Origin: Phyto melanocephala
Taxonomy: Eukaryota > Arthropoda > Insecta > Diptera > Rhinophoridae
Assembly (NCBI GenBank): GCA_941918925.1
Contig: OW799236.1
Span: 105,788,562-105,852,561 of the forward strand
DNA length: 64,000 nt
Direction: 5' to 3'
Shown here: piece after piece, positions 46,854-57,960 of the stretch
Layout of the letters: each line of letters opens with the position of its first letter
Numbering within the stretch: the first letter of the stretch is position 1
The notes under the pieces: model-generated
Database searches by the model: none
The model's input: the letters and a program-made list of their open reading frames with translations, nothing else
What the model was told of the DNA's origin: nothing
Position numbers and translations under genes: made by a program

Positions 46854-47722
46854 CAGGGTGGGGCAAAAGTCGCGAAGGGGTTTAAAACAGTCATAACTTT
46901 TTTAATTTTTAATTTTATATTTTTTTTTACAAAATAATAAAATATGATATTGGGAGATTTTTTAAATTTAGGTGTGGAAGATTACGTCACGTAAGTGAGC
47001 ACCATTTTCAGCCTCGCTCTTTTAATAACATTTTCCATGACACGAGTCAGAGTATCTGGCTGCAACGCTCTTATTTCGGCTCGAATATTCTCTTTGAGCT
47101 GTGCAAGTGTTTTGGGTTTATTGATATACACCTTCTCTTTCAAATATCCCCAAAGGAAATAATCTGGTGCTGTTAAATCCGGCGAACGGGCAGGCCAATT
47201 GAATGCTGAATTTTTGGAAATTAAACGTTCGCCAAAAATCTGCCTTAGGAGCTGCATAGCGGCTCCAGCAGTGTGTGCAGCGGCCCCATCTTGTTGGAAC
47301 CACATCTCGCGATTGTCAGAAAGAGCTGGCCTTAAAAAATTTTGGACCATATCTCGATATCGCTCGCCATTTACCGTTACACCATTTCCATCGTTATCTT
47401 CGAAAAAGAATGGTCCAATAATTCTTTAGGACGTAATTGCGCACCATACTGTACATTTAAGTGGATGTAATTGTCTCTGATGAACCACTCTTGGGTGTCA
47501 CTAAGCGTCGAATCATTGATTCGGATGGTAAATTCCGCACATTAAAATGACGACGATAGACTCGTTGAGTTTGAATTATTGATCGATGATGATAACGTTG
47601 TAACCTTCCACAATTAATCTCCCAGATTCATTTTACAAGTCCTAAAAAGAAAAATAAAAAAAAAGTTAAATTAGAAAAGTTATTAATTTTTCAAATTCCT
47701 TCGCGACTTTTGCCCCACCCTG
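46854..47722 (-). mobile_element. internally deleted Tc1/mariner-like element, 869 bp, intact ends
   Basis: The terminal inverted repeats are identical for 25 bp, beginning CAGGGTGGGGCAAAAGTCGC at both ends. They are bordered by TA at 46852-46853 and 47723-47724. It carries a two-part transposase remnant on the minus strand. Perfect ends suggest a relatively recent insertion. Confidence 0.9.
46982..47640 (-). pseudogene. Tc1/mariner-like transposase with internal deletion
   Basis: From the 5' side (about 47640 downward) one frame gives RYHHRSIIQTQRVYRRHFNV followed by RNLPSESMIRRLVTPKSGSS, the N-terminal helix-turn-helix. The central part including the first catalytic Asp is lost. Then come GPFFFEDNDGNGVTVNGERY and the open frame 46982-47350 with MWFQQDGAAAHTAGAAMQLL (second catalytic Asp) and WPARSPDLTAPDYFLWGYLK (third acidic residue region). 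A C-terminal helical tail follows, with a stop at 46982. The C-terminal half is intact and the junction is out of frame. The small plus frame at 47199-47429 and the minus frame at 47118-47303 are shadows. Confidence 0.85.
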
Positions 47723-47724
47723 TA

Positions 47725-48529
47725 GTTGCACACATGTTGTGATATTTTTCTACAATTACTTTTCGAACAATACTTACAACAATTTTACCTATGTATAGAA
47801 TGTCGTAAAAATTATGATGGCAAAATTAATCCTCTTCTCTTCTTACAACCTACGACACATACGACAGGTGGTGAATTGACCAGTAGATTTAAATTTTAAA
47901 ACTTACTTGAAAAAATGGTATTAAATATCGACTGAAGGTAAACTTAAAATTTTAAGTAATAATATGTTTAATATAAGAAAATATATAAATATATTTGCAT
48001 ACATTAAATATTTTTATTTTGAATTTATCAATGATTCCAGTTAACCCATTTACGCCCGGCGTACTTATATCAGAACGGTTCTTCATATGCCCACATTATT
48101 TATTTCTGATACATAATATTCTGTTTATAAACGAATTTGCGTTGAAAAATAATGTGACTTTAAAATAAAATAGTACCTTTTAAGATTATGTGCTTAAATT
48201 CTCTAAAATTGAACCGAAAATTTATTAGTTTTGCGAAGTACATATTTTGTTGACCAAGACTACGTTAACGTTTTTATATTTTTGTGAATAAAATTATATA
48301 TTTTTAGTCTTGATTTATTCAAATACATTGTCTTTACCAAATAATTATGAAATAGGAAATATATATCAATATTTGGCAGAATGGAGACATATATTCCTAT
48401 GATGTCCCCAAATGGTTAATTTGCTACTATTATTTTCTAGTTTTTATTTTATAACACCTAGATTCTAGATATATTTGTAACTATAATGTGTATTAGAGAA
48501 ACTAGATTTTACATAAGTGTCCGCTAGTA
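47725..48529. other. AT-rich non-coding stretch
   Basis: No gene is supported between the mariner-like and piggyBac-like remnants. Confidence 0.4.
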
Positions 48530-48910
48530 TCTGTCAAGGATATGAAAAAAAAAGCTAGGGCAGAATTTGACTATCAATTTGATTCAGCGTATGAAATCCC
48601 GTTTGTGCGATGGCTTGATAATAGCGTTTATACCATGGCAACAAATCACGATTTTGTTATTCCTCTGGGCAAACTAAAAAGATGAAGCTCTACAGCTTAA
48701 CTCTTAAAAATCTAAAACAGAGGGACGAGTTGAGTCGATCAAGTTGACCAGTCAATTGCAGCATATTGAATATCGATATGAGGCAAAAAATGGTGGTGGC
48801 TAATATTTACCTACATGCTAGATTTGTCTGTATCTATATCAATTGGCCAATAAAGATAATATGGACCAGCTACAGTTGTTTAAGGCAATTAGGAGCTGGA
48901 AAACGGCATA
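48530..48910 (+). pseudogene. piggyBac-like transposase fragment
   Basis: A 47-residue frame (48542-48685) reads KARAEFDYQFDSAYEIPFVR then WLDNSVYTMATNH. This matches the piggyBac stretch G-FDY--D----I--VRW-DNK-V. About 100 bp further, in a broken frame, comes ISI-GKKWWWLIFTYMLDLS (stop at the dash, 48768-48825), equivalent to the RGKKWWWP-F-Y-ID block of the C-terminal half. The order and spacing agree with piggyBac family transposases. Stops and missing N-terminal and catalytic parts make it a relic. No end sequences or TTAA were located. Confidence 0.65.
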
Positions 48911-49234
48911 AACCTTCTTCGTTAATTTGAGGCCGGCCATTTTTTTTTTGTCCAATATGAAGAATTTTTTTCATTATAAGTATTTATTTAGAACCTAAAA
49001 ATTAATGAAACAAAGTTTTTTTTAACAACTTGCTCCTAGTTTATGTTTGGATACAAATGGGTTAAGTGCAGATATGGCTGTTTGATTCCATGGTTTGCAT
49101 AATGTATAGGAAACCGAATTTTATGTTAGATTTCGATCTGAATTAGTACACTCTTAATCAAGAGCTGCTCATTTGTCAAAAAGAATCTGTGTTTGTTTTT
49201 TTTTTTTTTTTATTGTTTTCGTGTTTGTTTCGGA

Positions 49235-49385
49235 ATCGACTCCCACCAGAGACTATGGACTTGCCTGTTTCTCTTTTCTATTTTATTCTTACTTTTCTAT
49301 TCAGGTATCACAAAGGGATCAACAAAATGGACCCAAATGAGCTGCACAACAGCTGCCTGTTCTATCTACCTACTTATTTGATGTC
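49235..49385 (+). mobile_element. tRNA-derived SINE, plus-strand copy
   Basis: GGAATCGACTCCCACCAGAG resembles the B-box end of a tRNA-like head. It is followed by CTTTTCTATTTTATTC, CTATTCAGGTATCACAAAGG, AAATGGACCC, GAGCTGCACA and a CTACCTACTT end. The same body is found inverted at 13617-13840. The head is 5'-truncated or degraded upstream, replaced by a T-run. The overlapping plus frames 49189-49428 are not genes. Confidence 0.6.
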
Positions 49386-50149
49386 AGGTTCTTTATTTGG
49401 TTCCAAATTTCATCCGATTTTCAATTAGAAAGTATCTACGTGTGGCAGGGACGACCTTGTCTACTACTTCCTTCCGGTTTTCAGTCAAGACATAGCCTGG
49501 TTATATCATTTTGTTGTCTGAGTTAAGCATGGCGAATCCATCGTCAATTACGTCTTTTAATTTCGATAGCGTTTCGGGGTTGCTTGATTACCTTCCAACG
49601 CTTTAAGTTGCTTACAGTTGCAGCCTAAAAAAATTTCAATTTATTCGTAAACAGAGGTTGCTTAACAGTTGTAGGGTATAGAGATCATGAGAGCCTCCGT
49701 CCCAGTATTTACAGCCATAAAGGAAAGCTGATTTAACACTTGAATTAAACTAAGTTTTGGCGGTATTTTTAAACATCGTTTAGTTGCTCAAATGATTGTC
49801 TGACTTGTACGCTTGACGACATCATCACTTCATTTATTGTAATTGAGCTAACTAAATAGTTGAATGACTGTACTTCTTCCAATTCATTGCTGCGAATGGT
49901 TGACTTTTTTCTAACTTAAGGCGGTATAAAATCGTTTACAAAATTTCTTAAGCCATTTATAATCTTTTATGTAAATGTATTTATGAAATTTTAGTATTGG
50001 AATCATAGTACGCAACAGAAATTAAATAAACTGTCCACTTTATTGGTAAGACATTAAATTGATTATAGTCGAAAAGTATATTTTATTGCCAACTTTAAAA
50101 ATTAATAAAATAAATAACTAAAAAAGGAAAAAGGGAAACGCACTTTTCA
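49386..50149. other. non-coding stretch, no gene seen
   Basis: 49430-49900 is less AT-rich and may contain an old transposon, but no motif was recognised on either strand. Confidence 0.35.
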
Positions 50150-50560
50150 AAAGTCATTAATTTCAGATTAGGCTCATTCCAAATAAATCCCATTAACTTT
50201 ATACACAAAATTGTATGCCGCTTCTACATACAACAACCCAAAGTCGCCCAATAACTGTACAACGCATATAAAAATAATAGAATAAATATGATAGAAAATT
50301 ATTTAAACTCAACAATAAAAGTAAATGCGCCACAATAAATTGTTGCTTCAACAAAGAAAGGAAATCTTCATTAAAAAAATTAAGAAGAAGCTTTTATTCT
50401 ACCAACATTTTAACACGCATTTCCACTCTTTTTCTGTTAATTACCCACTCACATCAATTTTATATTCCCTGACCACAGACACTGTTGTATGTATCTATGT
50501 ATGCAGGTTGTTGTTGTTAAATATTGAATAAACCGGCAATAAATTAAACGTATGTGAGAG
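50150..50560 (+). repeat. non-coding duplicate A (pairs with 57545-57960)
   Basis: Collinear shared words with 57545-57960 are ACTGTACAACGCA, AAATGCGCC, AAAGC-TTTT followed by CAACATTT-AA-ACGCA-TT, CCCTGACCACAGACACTGTT, TTGTTGTTAAAT and AATAAATT. The spacing is conserved within a few tens of bases, so the two are homologous and diverged. No reading frame is conserved between them; the frame at 50325-50531 is not shared. Confidence 0.65.
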
Positions 50561-51054
50561 AAAATGTGTATTTGTGTGGGTTCTGTTTACAATCCTTGTT
50601 GACTTTGGTATAATTAAAACGCAAAAAAACAAACCAACGAAATATTATAAATTAGAGTTTGCTTTAAGTTAAAGTCGAACCGCGGTTTTCAAGACGATTA
50701 AACCAAAAACTGAATTGGTTTTTTTATATAATTTTTTAGTTTAGCTTCAAACAGTTTAAATTAACATCAACTATGAACTCCCACTGGTGGTTAACAATAA
50801 AATTTCCTTTATCTAATATGTAAATAATATTTTCGTGGCACACTGGTATGTTGAGGTTTGGGCGTTAATCATGATTGGGATTATCACAAGTGCAGTATCG
50901 ACTTTTTAAAATGTCCGGATATTTAGCCCTAACTTAAGACTTGTTACTTTTGGTTTCAGCTGATCGGGAAGTTGCTTACAAAAAATAAAAATACTACAAT
51001 CGCCTTATAACTAGAATACTTTATGTAATACAACAGTAAGTTTAACGTATCACC
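50561..51054. other. non-coding stretch
   Basis: No gene seen. The sequence is AT-rich up to the minisatellite. Confidence 0.35.
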
Positions 51055-51400
51055 CAGCCAAGGATAAGGTGTCCAAATAGTCAGCCAAAGCTGCTGTGCC
51101 AACACAGTCATCTGAAGCCGCCGTATCAAAAGAGACAGCCGAAGCCACTGCACCAAACCAGTCAGAAGATGCCACAGTGTCAAATCGGTCAGCCAAAGCC
51201 GCTGTAGGCAATACATTTAGAAATCTGCTGTGCATTCAATCAGCTGAAGCCGCTGTATCAATAGAGACAGCCAAAGCCGCTGTACTATAACATTCAGCCG
51301 AAGCCACTGCACCAAACCAGTCAGCTGATGACACAGTGTCAAACCGGTCAGCAAAAGCCGCTGTATCCAGATACAGTTAGAAATCAGCTGTGCATGCAAT
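51055..51400 (+). repeat. 27-bp minisatellite with 9-residue coding-like period and higher-order structure
   Basis: Tandem 27-bp units such as TCAGCCAAAGCCGCTGTA plus nine variable bases translate to repeats like SEAAVSKET, AEATAPNQS, EDATVSNRS and AKAAVGNT. Unit subtypes recur in the same order in two blocks. Each block ends with TAGAAATC-GCTGTGCAT-CAAT, so there is a higher-order repeat of about 130-160 bp. The frame contains stops at 51078-51080, 51288-51290 and near 51378. It is much richer in G+C than its surroundings. Frames on both strands here are shadows of the array. Confidence 0.75.
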
Positions 51401-51923
51401 ATAACACTCGAACCGCATTCTGAGTATTAGTAGAGTTTAAAATCGCTCAAAATATACAGAACTAGAAAAATTCATGTGTTGTGTGAACCGTAATCGCTTT
51501 CGTATGTCGTAATTTACTAACTGGATTAAGCAGAACGTCAAAACAAAATTTTTAATTTGGACTCTCAAACGTTGTTTTGACATTTTCTAGACCACTGGTT
51601 CAACAATATTTACGTTATAGGAATGTCAGGGTCAAACGAGAATATAGCCGCCACTGAAAATCTGCAGAAGAAACTTATATAGCCGATTTCTTATGCGCAA
51701 TAGCTATTTATCTTTTGAAGGCTAACTTTTTCCTTTGTATTTCGGCCTGTAGCAGTTAAACTTCTAACTGACCCAGAAGGTTTAAGGTAAAAGCTACATT
51801 TTTTTTCTCTGTGTGGGCTGTAGAGTGTTTTGTAAAAGTACTTTTCTTTGGGATGAAGTGCATTTTTTTGATTGCCAATCGTAAGGCTCATCAGGGTTCC
51901 GGGGTTATCAATGGTCGGCACTA
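51401..51923. other. non-coding stretch
   Basis: No supported gene. The minus frame 51691-51921 has no recognisable domain and ends at the border of the next element. Confidence 0.35.
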
Positions 51924-52465
51924 CAGGGTGTCCGCCGGGAAGGTATACTATTTTGTTTTGCCGCCATTTTGGTAAACATTAGTCTTGACAGTTTATATTT
52001 GGCACTCGTGAAGTAGAGACGTGACTAATTTATCATGGAAAAAGATTCGGTAAACCAACTTGTTTTAATGGTTCAATCATTTTATCAAAATCAATAACGA
52101 GGAGAAAGTTTTTATGAAAAAATCATAATGAGTAATGAGGCACATTTTTATTTGAATGGATATGTGAATAAACAGAATAGTCAGTTCTGGGCAATGGAAA
52201 ACCCTCAAATTATTCATCAGTCACCTTTGAATCCATTAAAAGTGACAGCCTGGTGTGCAATTTGAAACGTATGAGAATGTAATGAAAAATGTGCTCAAAA
52301 GGGTTCGTATTTGTGAGGCTAACAGAGACGGACATTTATCTGATATTGTATTCCATACATAATTACCGACATTTAATTAAACATTTATCAATATAAGATC
52401 CATTCTCCTTTATTTAATCAAAAATTCTAAACAAACAAAGTAGTACACCTTTCCGGCGGACACCC
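51924..52465 (+). mobile_element. internally deleted Tc1/mariner-like element, ~542 bp
   Basis: The left end CAGGGTGTCCGCCGGGAAGG, preceded by TA, pairs with the right end CACCTTTCCGGCGGACACCC. The last few bases and the right TA are lost or mutated. The interior contains transposase scraps on the + strand (52110-52360). Confidence 0.8.
52035..52360 (+). pseudogene. Tc1/mariner-like transposase, deleted fragment
   Basis: An ATG near 52035 starts MEKDSVNQLVLMVQSFYQNQ then a stop, an N-terminal remnant. A second frame gives MSNEAHFYLNGYVNKQNSQF then WAMENPQ and LNPLKVTAWCAI with a stop; the block normally has DEAHF, so the first catalytic Asp is replaced by Asn here. A third stretch, NVMKNVLKRVRICEANRDGH then LSDIVFHT and a stop, is the C-terminal tail. 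Regions between these blocks, including the second and third catalytic residues, are deleted. Confidence 0.75.
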
Positions 52466-53134
52466 GGCGAGAAGTTTATGCGGCCATTATCCTCAATGTA
52501 CAGCGGAACTACATGTTAATGGTATACAACCTATTTTGGATCAAATTAAAGGATATGGACGTACTGCGATTAACCCATGACCTGAAAGTAAACACAACAC
52601 AGTGCATTGCTCTACTTTAGTCGCAAAAATTAAATGTTGAAATTTACAGATTTCTGCTAGTATGATGTATCATGAGAAATTTGCTTTTCAGAATTTAAAT
52701 TTATTAAAAAACTAACAAAGAAAATATAAAACTAATCGGTTTTATTCAGTAGAAAATTAAAACCGCAGGTTTTATTAAAAACAATTTTCGCAAACTCTTT
52801 TTGTAAATTCTTTTGTTAATTTTTTTTTTTTTTTTTTTGTATTATAAGTTGTGTATTTTAATTTTCCAAAACTTTGTCTGTTTGCTCTTAATGAATACAA
52901 TGTTGTGTTAAAGGTTCCTTTCCCAGCAAACACAAAATAGAGCGTTCGCAAAAAGAGTTTTTTTTTTGTTATTAACTTATTCAGATGCGTTTAATATTCA
53001 GAAGAAATTTGATATAATTTAATTAAATTTTCTTCGTCGCTAGTGTTTTGCTTTTTAAATGTTTATGGCTTCTAACAAAAAATACGTTAATGGAAAAATA
53101 CAATAACTTAATTAACAACATTCGTTGGTTAAGA
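52466..53134. other. AT-rich non-coding stretch
   Basis: No gene; poly-T at about 52820-52838. Confidence 0.4.
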
Positions 53135-53310
53135 TATTTGTGCGCAATTTCCTATGAAAGCATGAAACGTAGTAAAATGCGTTCCTTTTTAGGTTTTTTT
53201 TAATCTCGCAAAAAAACATGGTTGTCTTTTCTGGTAAGAACATAATTAATTAAAGATACTGCGATGTTTGTATGGTAAAAGTTAAAACGGTGATTTTCTA
53301 AATATCTTAC
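53135..53310 (+). repeat. non-coding duplicate B (pairs with 63025-63400)
   Basis: GCATGAAACGTAGTAAAATG occurs here (53161-53180) and at 63051-63070. The flanking words GCGCAATTTCCTA/GCGTAATTTCTTA also match. Further right ACTGCGATGTTTGTATGGTA here corresponds to ACTGCGGAGTTTGTAAGGGT at about 63359. The match is diverged but collinear. Confidence 0.55.
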
Positions 53311-54955
53311 ATTTCCACAAGCGATTTAATGCGGAATATTTTAATGTTTTAGAATAAAATCAAGTTCGAAATTTCTTTTAAATTTGCCTTAAATACTCTA
53401 TTTAAAGAGTGCGTTATAAAAGGTAAACAAACGGTACTGGAGTGACAACTTGCTATTTAATATATAGAGATGTTATGCTGTCTTAATAGTGAAAGTAATC
53501 TACTTCATTAGATACTTCTTGTAAGACGAAGGCGTTGCCATTTTGTTCGGTTTTTCGTGGTCCGCTTTATTTATTATTTGACAGGTTTTTAAGTCGATTT
53601 TGTGTTTTAAAAATATTTTCACTGGCGGTAAAATTCGCCAGACTTGATGTTTGAACTTCTGAGTTTTTTTAAAATGTTTCTTAATTCATCACAGTCCTTT
53701 TGAAATTCTTTAAACTACATCTTTTGAGACTTACCGGGTTCATGAAGTATTAACTCTAAATTTTAATTTAACTATTAAACTACTTAACTGCTTACTATTA
53801 AACTACTTAAACGGCTTACTATTAAAATACTATTTGGATTTAACGAGGTCTATGTATATGCATTTCACTGGTGCTTAAACCAGATCGTCAGTAGACCGTT
53901 TACCTAAATGCTTGAAAATGTTTAAAATGTTATAAGTTTAATTTTTAAATTCTCATTATTAAAATGAAAATTCAATAATAAAGCAAAAAACAATAAAAAA
54001 CTTCCTTAAAAACCAACCAACACTTTTTTTGACAGTTTTCGGTTTATGCTTTTCTGTGTTCTCCTGCTAGCAAACAAAATGTTGCACGCAAAAGTTGCGG
54101 CGTTAATTGCATAGTCTTAATACGGTCTAAATGTGTATAAATGGCAACCAAAAATTCAAAATTATTTCAAATAGGATATTAAAAGATTAGTTGGGAGCAT
54201 ATTTCGAATAGTTAAATAAATTATTGTTAAGCAGAATATTTTTACTGACATTAGTCGCTTTCTTGTTAAGCAGTTTTTGTAATAATGCTGGAGTTTTGCT
54301 TCCATACATACTTCTATTTATTGTAAGTTTTCGATTCCAAGTCAGTTCATATTTGAGGATATAGATATATGCATTTCTTGCGATAATATTTATTTATGTA
54401 AAATATTATTTAAAAAAATTTCAATATTGCTTGTTTATGTTTATCCCAGCAAAAAAATTACAAAAATGTAATCTAGTAATTAAGTATTTTTGAAAGAAGT
54501 GTTTTTCAACTTTACCAAATTGATTATTTTTTTTAACTTATTCTTCCTTTTATTTGATTTTGACTACAAATATGGAAATAACTGTTGATTTCGTTTAATA
54601 TTTATTAATGCAATTGAGAATGCTATAAAGAATAATTTATCCTTTTTTTAGCCGATTTTTGCAATTGATAATGCTATAAAGAATAATTTAGCTTTCAAAA
54701 TGCATTACATTATTTGTTAATTTGTTCCTAATGTAAAGTCTGATTTATTCTTCATAGTCACTTGCTTGTCTTAAAGATCTCTGAATTGTGGGTCTGTAGC
54801 GAATCCCTCTGACGTTTGCTATTAAGCCGTGTTCTTAAAAAAATGAGCCGATGATAACGACGGCATAAAACCCCATTAAACATCATGAAACCGCGTCACT
54901 TTTGCCTGATTTTATCTTACGATTCAAAAGTGATCTTCATTTTAAATTAGCTTAA
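53311..54955. other. non-coding stretch, no gene seen
   Basis: No supported gene. Short direct repeats occur (ACTATTAAACTACTTAA at 53767-53810; AATGCTATAAAGAATAATTTA at 54619 and 54670). Confidence 0.4.
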
Positions 54956-55825
54956 CCCAACGTTGCCACATACAAGTGCAAGTGAAAAAAACCAATACAC
55001 TAACACATTTTTACTAACACAACCACACTTTGGCAACCTTCGACTCAGCTTGCGAAGAAATTTTTAAGCAAGTACAATTTTTACAGTTACGGCAAGTAAA
55101 GTGACAAGCCGAAAAACAGTGTTGTCTAATACTGAGTTTTTTGTTAACTCACTAATATATCATACAATTGTGGTAAATAATTTAAATAATTTTTTTAATA
55201 AATATGTATATATGTATATAAAGAATATTAAGAAAAAATAAATATTCATTTAAAATGTAAGTTTTAATATAAATATCAATTTTTAATAAAAAAAATTATA
55301 TGAAAAAGTTACATGTCTAAAGGTAACGTTCAATAGTGGCTATTGACAACACTTAATTACCAATTGAAGCAGCGCCATTTGTTTTAAATTTGTTTGAAGT
55401 TTATTTGTTGACGACATTTCAAAAATGAACTTGCACTGTGCTCTGTAGCCATTCAAAAAATTTTTGTGTTTTTTTTTGGCATTTCTCCTGATTTTCGTTA
55501 AGCCTATATTTAGTACACGAAATGTAAAAACCTACATGCACATGTGGGTCTGACGTCACTAAAATGTTCAGCACTTTGGTTACATTTTCTAAAATAGTCG
55601 TAGTGGCTGCATGTGGTAACATTTTAATATTACTCGAAAAGTATTTTAGCCAAAAAATGCAAATGAAACTCATGTGGCCGAAGCGAATACATTTATGTTC
55701 AATGATGACGTCAAAATTACGTCACAGACACATGCGTATGTGGCTTTTTACATGTCGTGTACTACAGGCTTTAGTAATACGTATACACAACTTGCAAGTA
55801 AATACTTGCTTGTGGCAACGTAGGG
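54956..55825. mobile_element. candidate hAT-like element with inverted internal arms, ~870 bp
   Basis: The outer ends CCCAACGTTGCCACA and TGTGGCAACGTAGGG are inverted repeats. The flanks TTAGCTTA and TAAGCTTA agree at 7 of 8 positions if one base is allowed at the left border. Inside, an inverted repeat of about 50 bp (55501-55559 and 55721-55770; words TAGTACACGAAATGTAAAAA and TTTTTACATGTCGTGTACTA) can form a large hairpin around TGACGTCA-like sites. The frames at 55419-55673 and 55564-55866 read the two strands of this structure and are not genes. Confidence 0.5.
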
Positions 55826-57544
55826 TAAGCTTACGCAACATAATCGTGACAGAACGTAAACACTAATGATAAAAGAAAAAATTAATAATTGAACAACGTT
55901 TTTGTAGCCTGTATCTCATCGTGATAAACGTCTGTCATTTCAAACTGAGAAAGAATTGTGAAGGTAACTTCACTCCTTTCCGAGAAATATCAAAAGCAAA
56001 AAACAAAAAGGAACCTTCTGAAAAACACTTTAAATATTTAAAAAAATACATATATCTTAAGACCGCATAAAGTGTCGAATGTCAACTGAAAATATCAATC
56101 AAATTTATAAGATAATAATGTTTTCACGCTTAAGGTTTTAATGCGAAATTTGGTTTTAACATTAAAACCAACCATTAAAATCTGGTTTTACCATACAAAA
56201 TAATTTTAATAAAACAATCTTAAAACCTTTTTCGATTTGGTTTTAAGTCAATTTTATGAAATACAACCTTGTTTACGGTGTACCTTATTCAGTGCTACCA
56301 AGTTACAAAGATTGAAAATAACAGATAATGTTAGATGGCGCTGAATGAAAATATAGTTTAAAAAGTGGATTTTAAAAAATAAAACAAACACAATTGATGC
56401 AGCAGGAACAAAATAAAAGTAGCTCCATAATCTTAAAATATTTATTTACAGAAAATAAAATACTTTCTATTTTTGAACACATTGTATAAATATTTCAGTT
56501 TTTCTTACAAACGAAAACAGCTGATATACAGTGTGTCGAATTAATATTTAACCAAAAATAATAAAAATTCCTGCAAGATATAAGCTTATTTATACGAGAA
56601 ATTAATTTTATTTTCAAAAAAATTTATTAAAAACGCTGTGAGTCAACACCTGATTTAATTAAACTTGTAGTGTCAACGCAAAATCAGCTGTTAACAATTT
56701 TATTGTAAAAGTCAGATATTTTAACTTTGTGTAGAAAAAAAAATTTTTTTACTTTTACTTTTTCGGGCATAAAACTAGAATTTATCCGTAGACTTTTATG
56801 CAACAAGATTTATTTTATTTCTTATACGTGCAGCTTTAAGATCAAATATAAAAACTGGTAATTATTTGTTGCTTTCTATTTTTTATAAATTTTTTTAAAT
56901 TCAAAAATTTTATTATTTAACCATAAAAAATATAATTTTTCGACTTGTTCCTTAATAACTCCAAAACCGATGGCTTAATTAGAAAATGATATAAGAAAGG
57001 CTAAAAGTTGGCGTAATTAATTTTTTTTTTTTGATGACTACTTAACAAAATCGAAGACATCGTTCCAAAGTTACGGCAACATGTATAGAACAGCCTCTTC
57101 AAAAATCTCATGTAAAAAAAAAAATAAAAAAATAAAAAAAAAAAAATTCTAAAACCATTGATTTTGAAAAAAAATTCAAATCTTTACAGTTAGTCAGTCA
57201 CCTAACTAACGGATTAAAAAAAAATACTTATTATTTTGGGCATTTTTTTTCGGTAGATAGTGTATTTGAAAATTGTGTTTGCAAAAGTAGTACTTTAACA
57301 ATTGTTGTCGTTAAACATTTGTAGTAACTTTTAGATGAGTGGAAAATTAAAATTTTTTGCAAGCAATGTGTGCTTTGTTAAATAGCATTTTTGTAAGAGA
57401 AAAATGTTTATGAAACTTTCAACTGTAATCCTTCTTAAATACAAAAGGCAAACAATAGCTGCCAGGTGTTTTAAGCCAAAAATTATTTTATTGTCAACTT
57501 TTGTCGTACAAAAAAGTTAATAAATAAATATAATTTTCCACAAT
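55826..57544. other. non-coding stretch with GGTTTTAA inverted words
   Basis: No supported gene. Between 56128 and 56250 the words AAGGTTTTAA, TGGTTTTAA, TTAAAACC and TGGTTTTAC occur in both orientations and could fold into a hairpin. Poly-A tracts occur at about 57113-57150. Confidence 0.4.
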
Positions 57545-57960
57545 ATAAATTTTGGACTACTCCCACCCCCAAACTGAAGTTCACTAACATTAACTGAAAT
57601 AAAGTACAATAACATCTTATACAAAAACTGTACAACGCACTTTAAAATACTAGAATACATACATATGTACGTTAAAAAACCATGTATAAGTCAAAATAAA
57701 TGCGCCGCAAAAGTTCGTTACTGTACAAAAAGGGAAAACTTCAGAGAAATGGGAAAACAAAAAGCTTTTTAACCCCTCAACATTTCAATACGCACTTTCA
57801 CCCCCACTTTCTCGCCTCTTTCTCACTCTCTCTCTCTCTATCTGTCATATCTACATAAGTATATTTATTATAACCCCTGACCACAGACACTGTTTTTTGT
57901 TGTTAAATAGATCATAGAGTTAAATTCGATATAACGGTAATAAATTGATATTGCTCTGTT
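57545..57960 (+). repeat. non-coding duplicate A' (pairs with 50150-50560)
   Basis: Partner of 50150-50560. The block CCCTGACCACAGACACTGTT is identical in both, and ACTGTACAACGCA, AAATGCGCCRCAA and the CAACATTT-AA-ACGCA-TT stretch precede it in the same order. A CTCTCTCTCTCT run at 57823-57840 is present only here. Confidence 0.65.
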
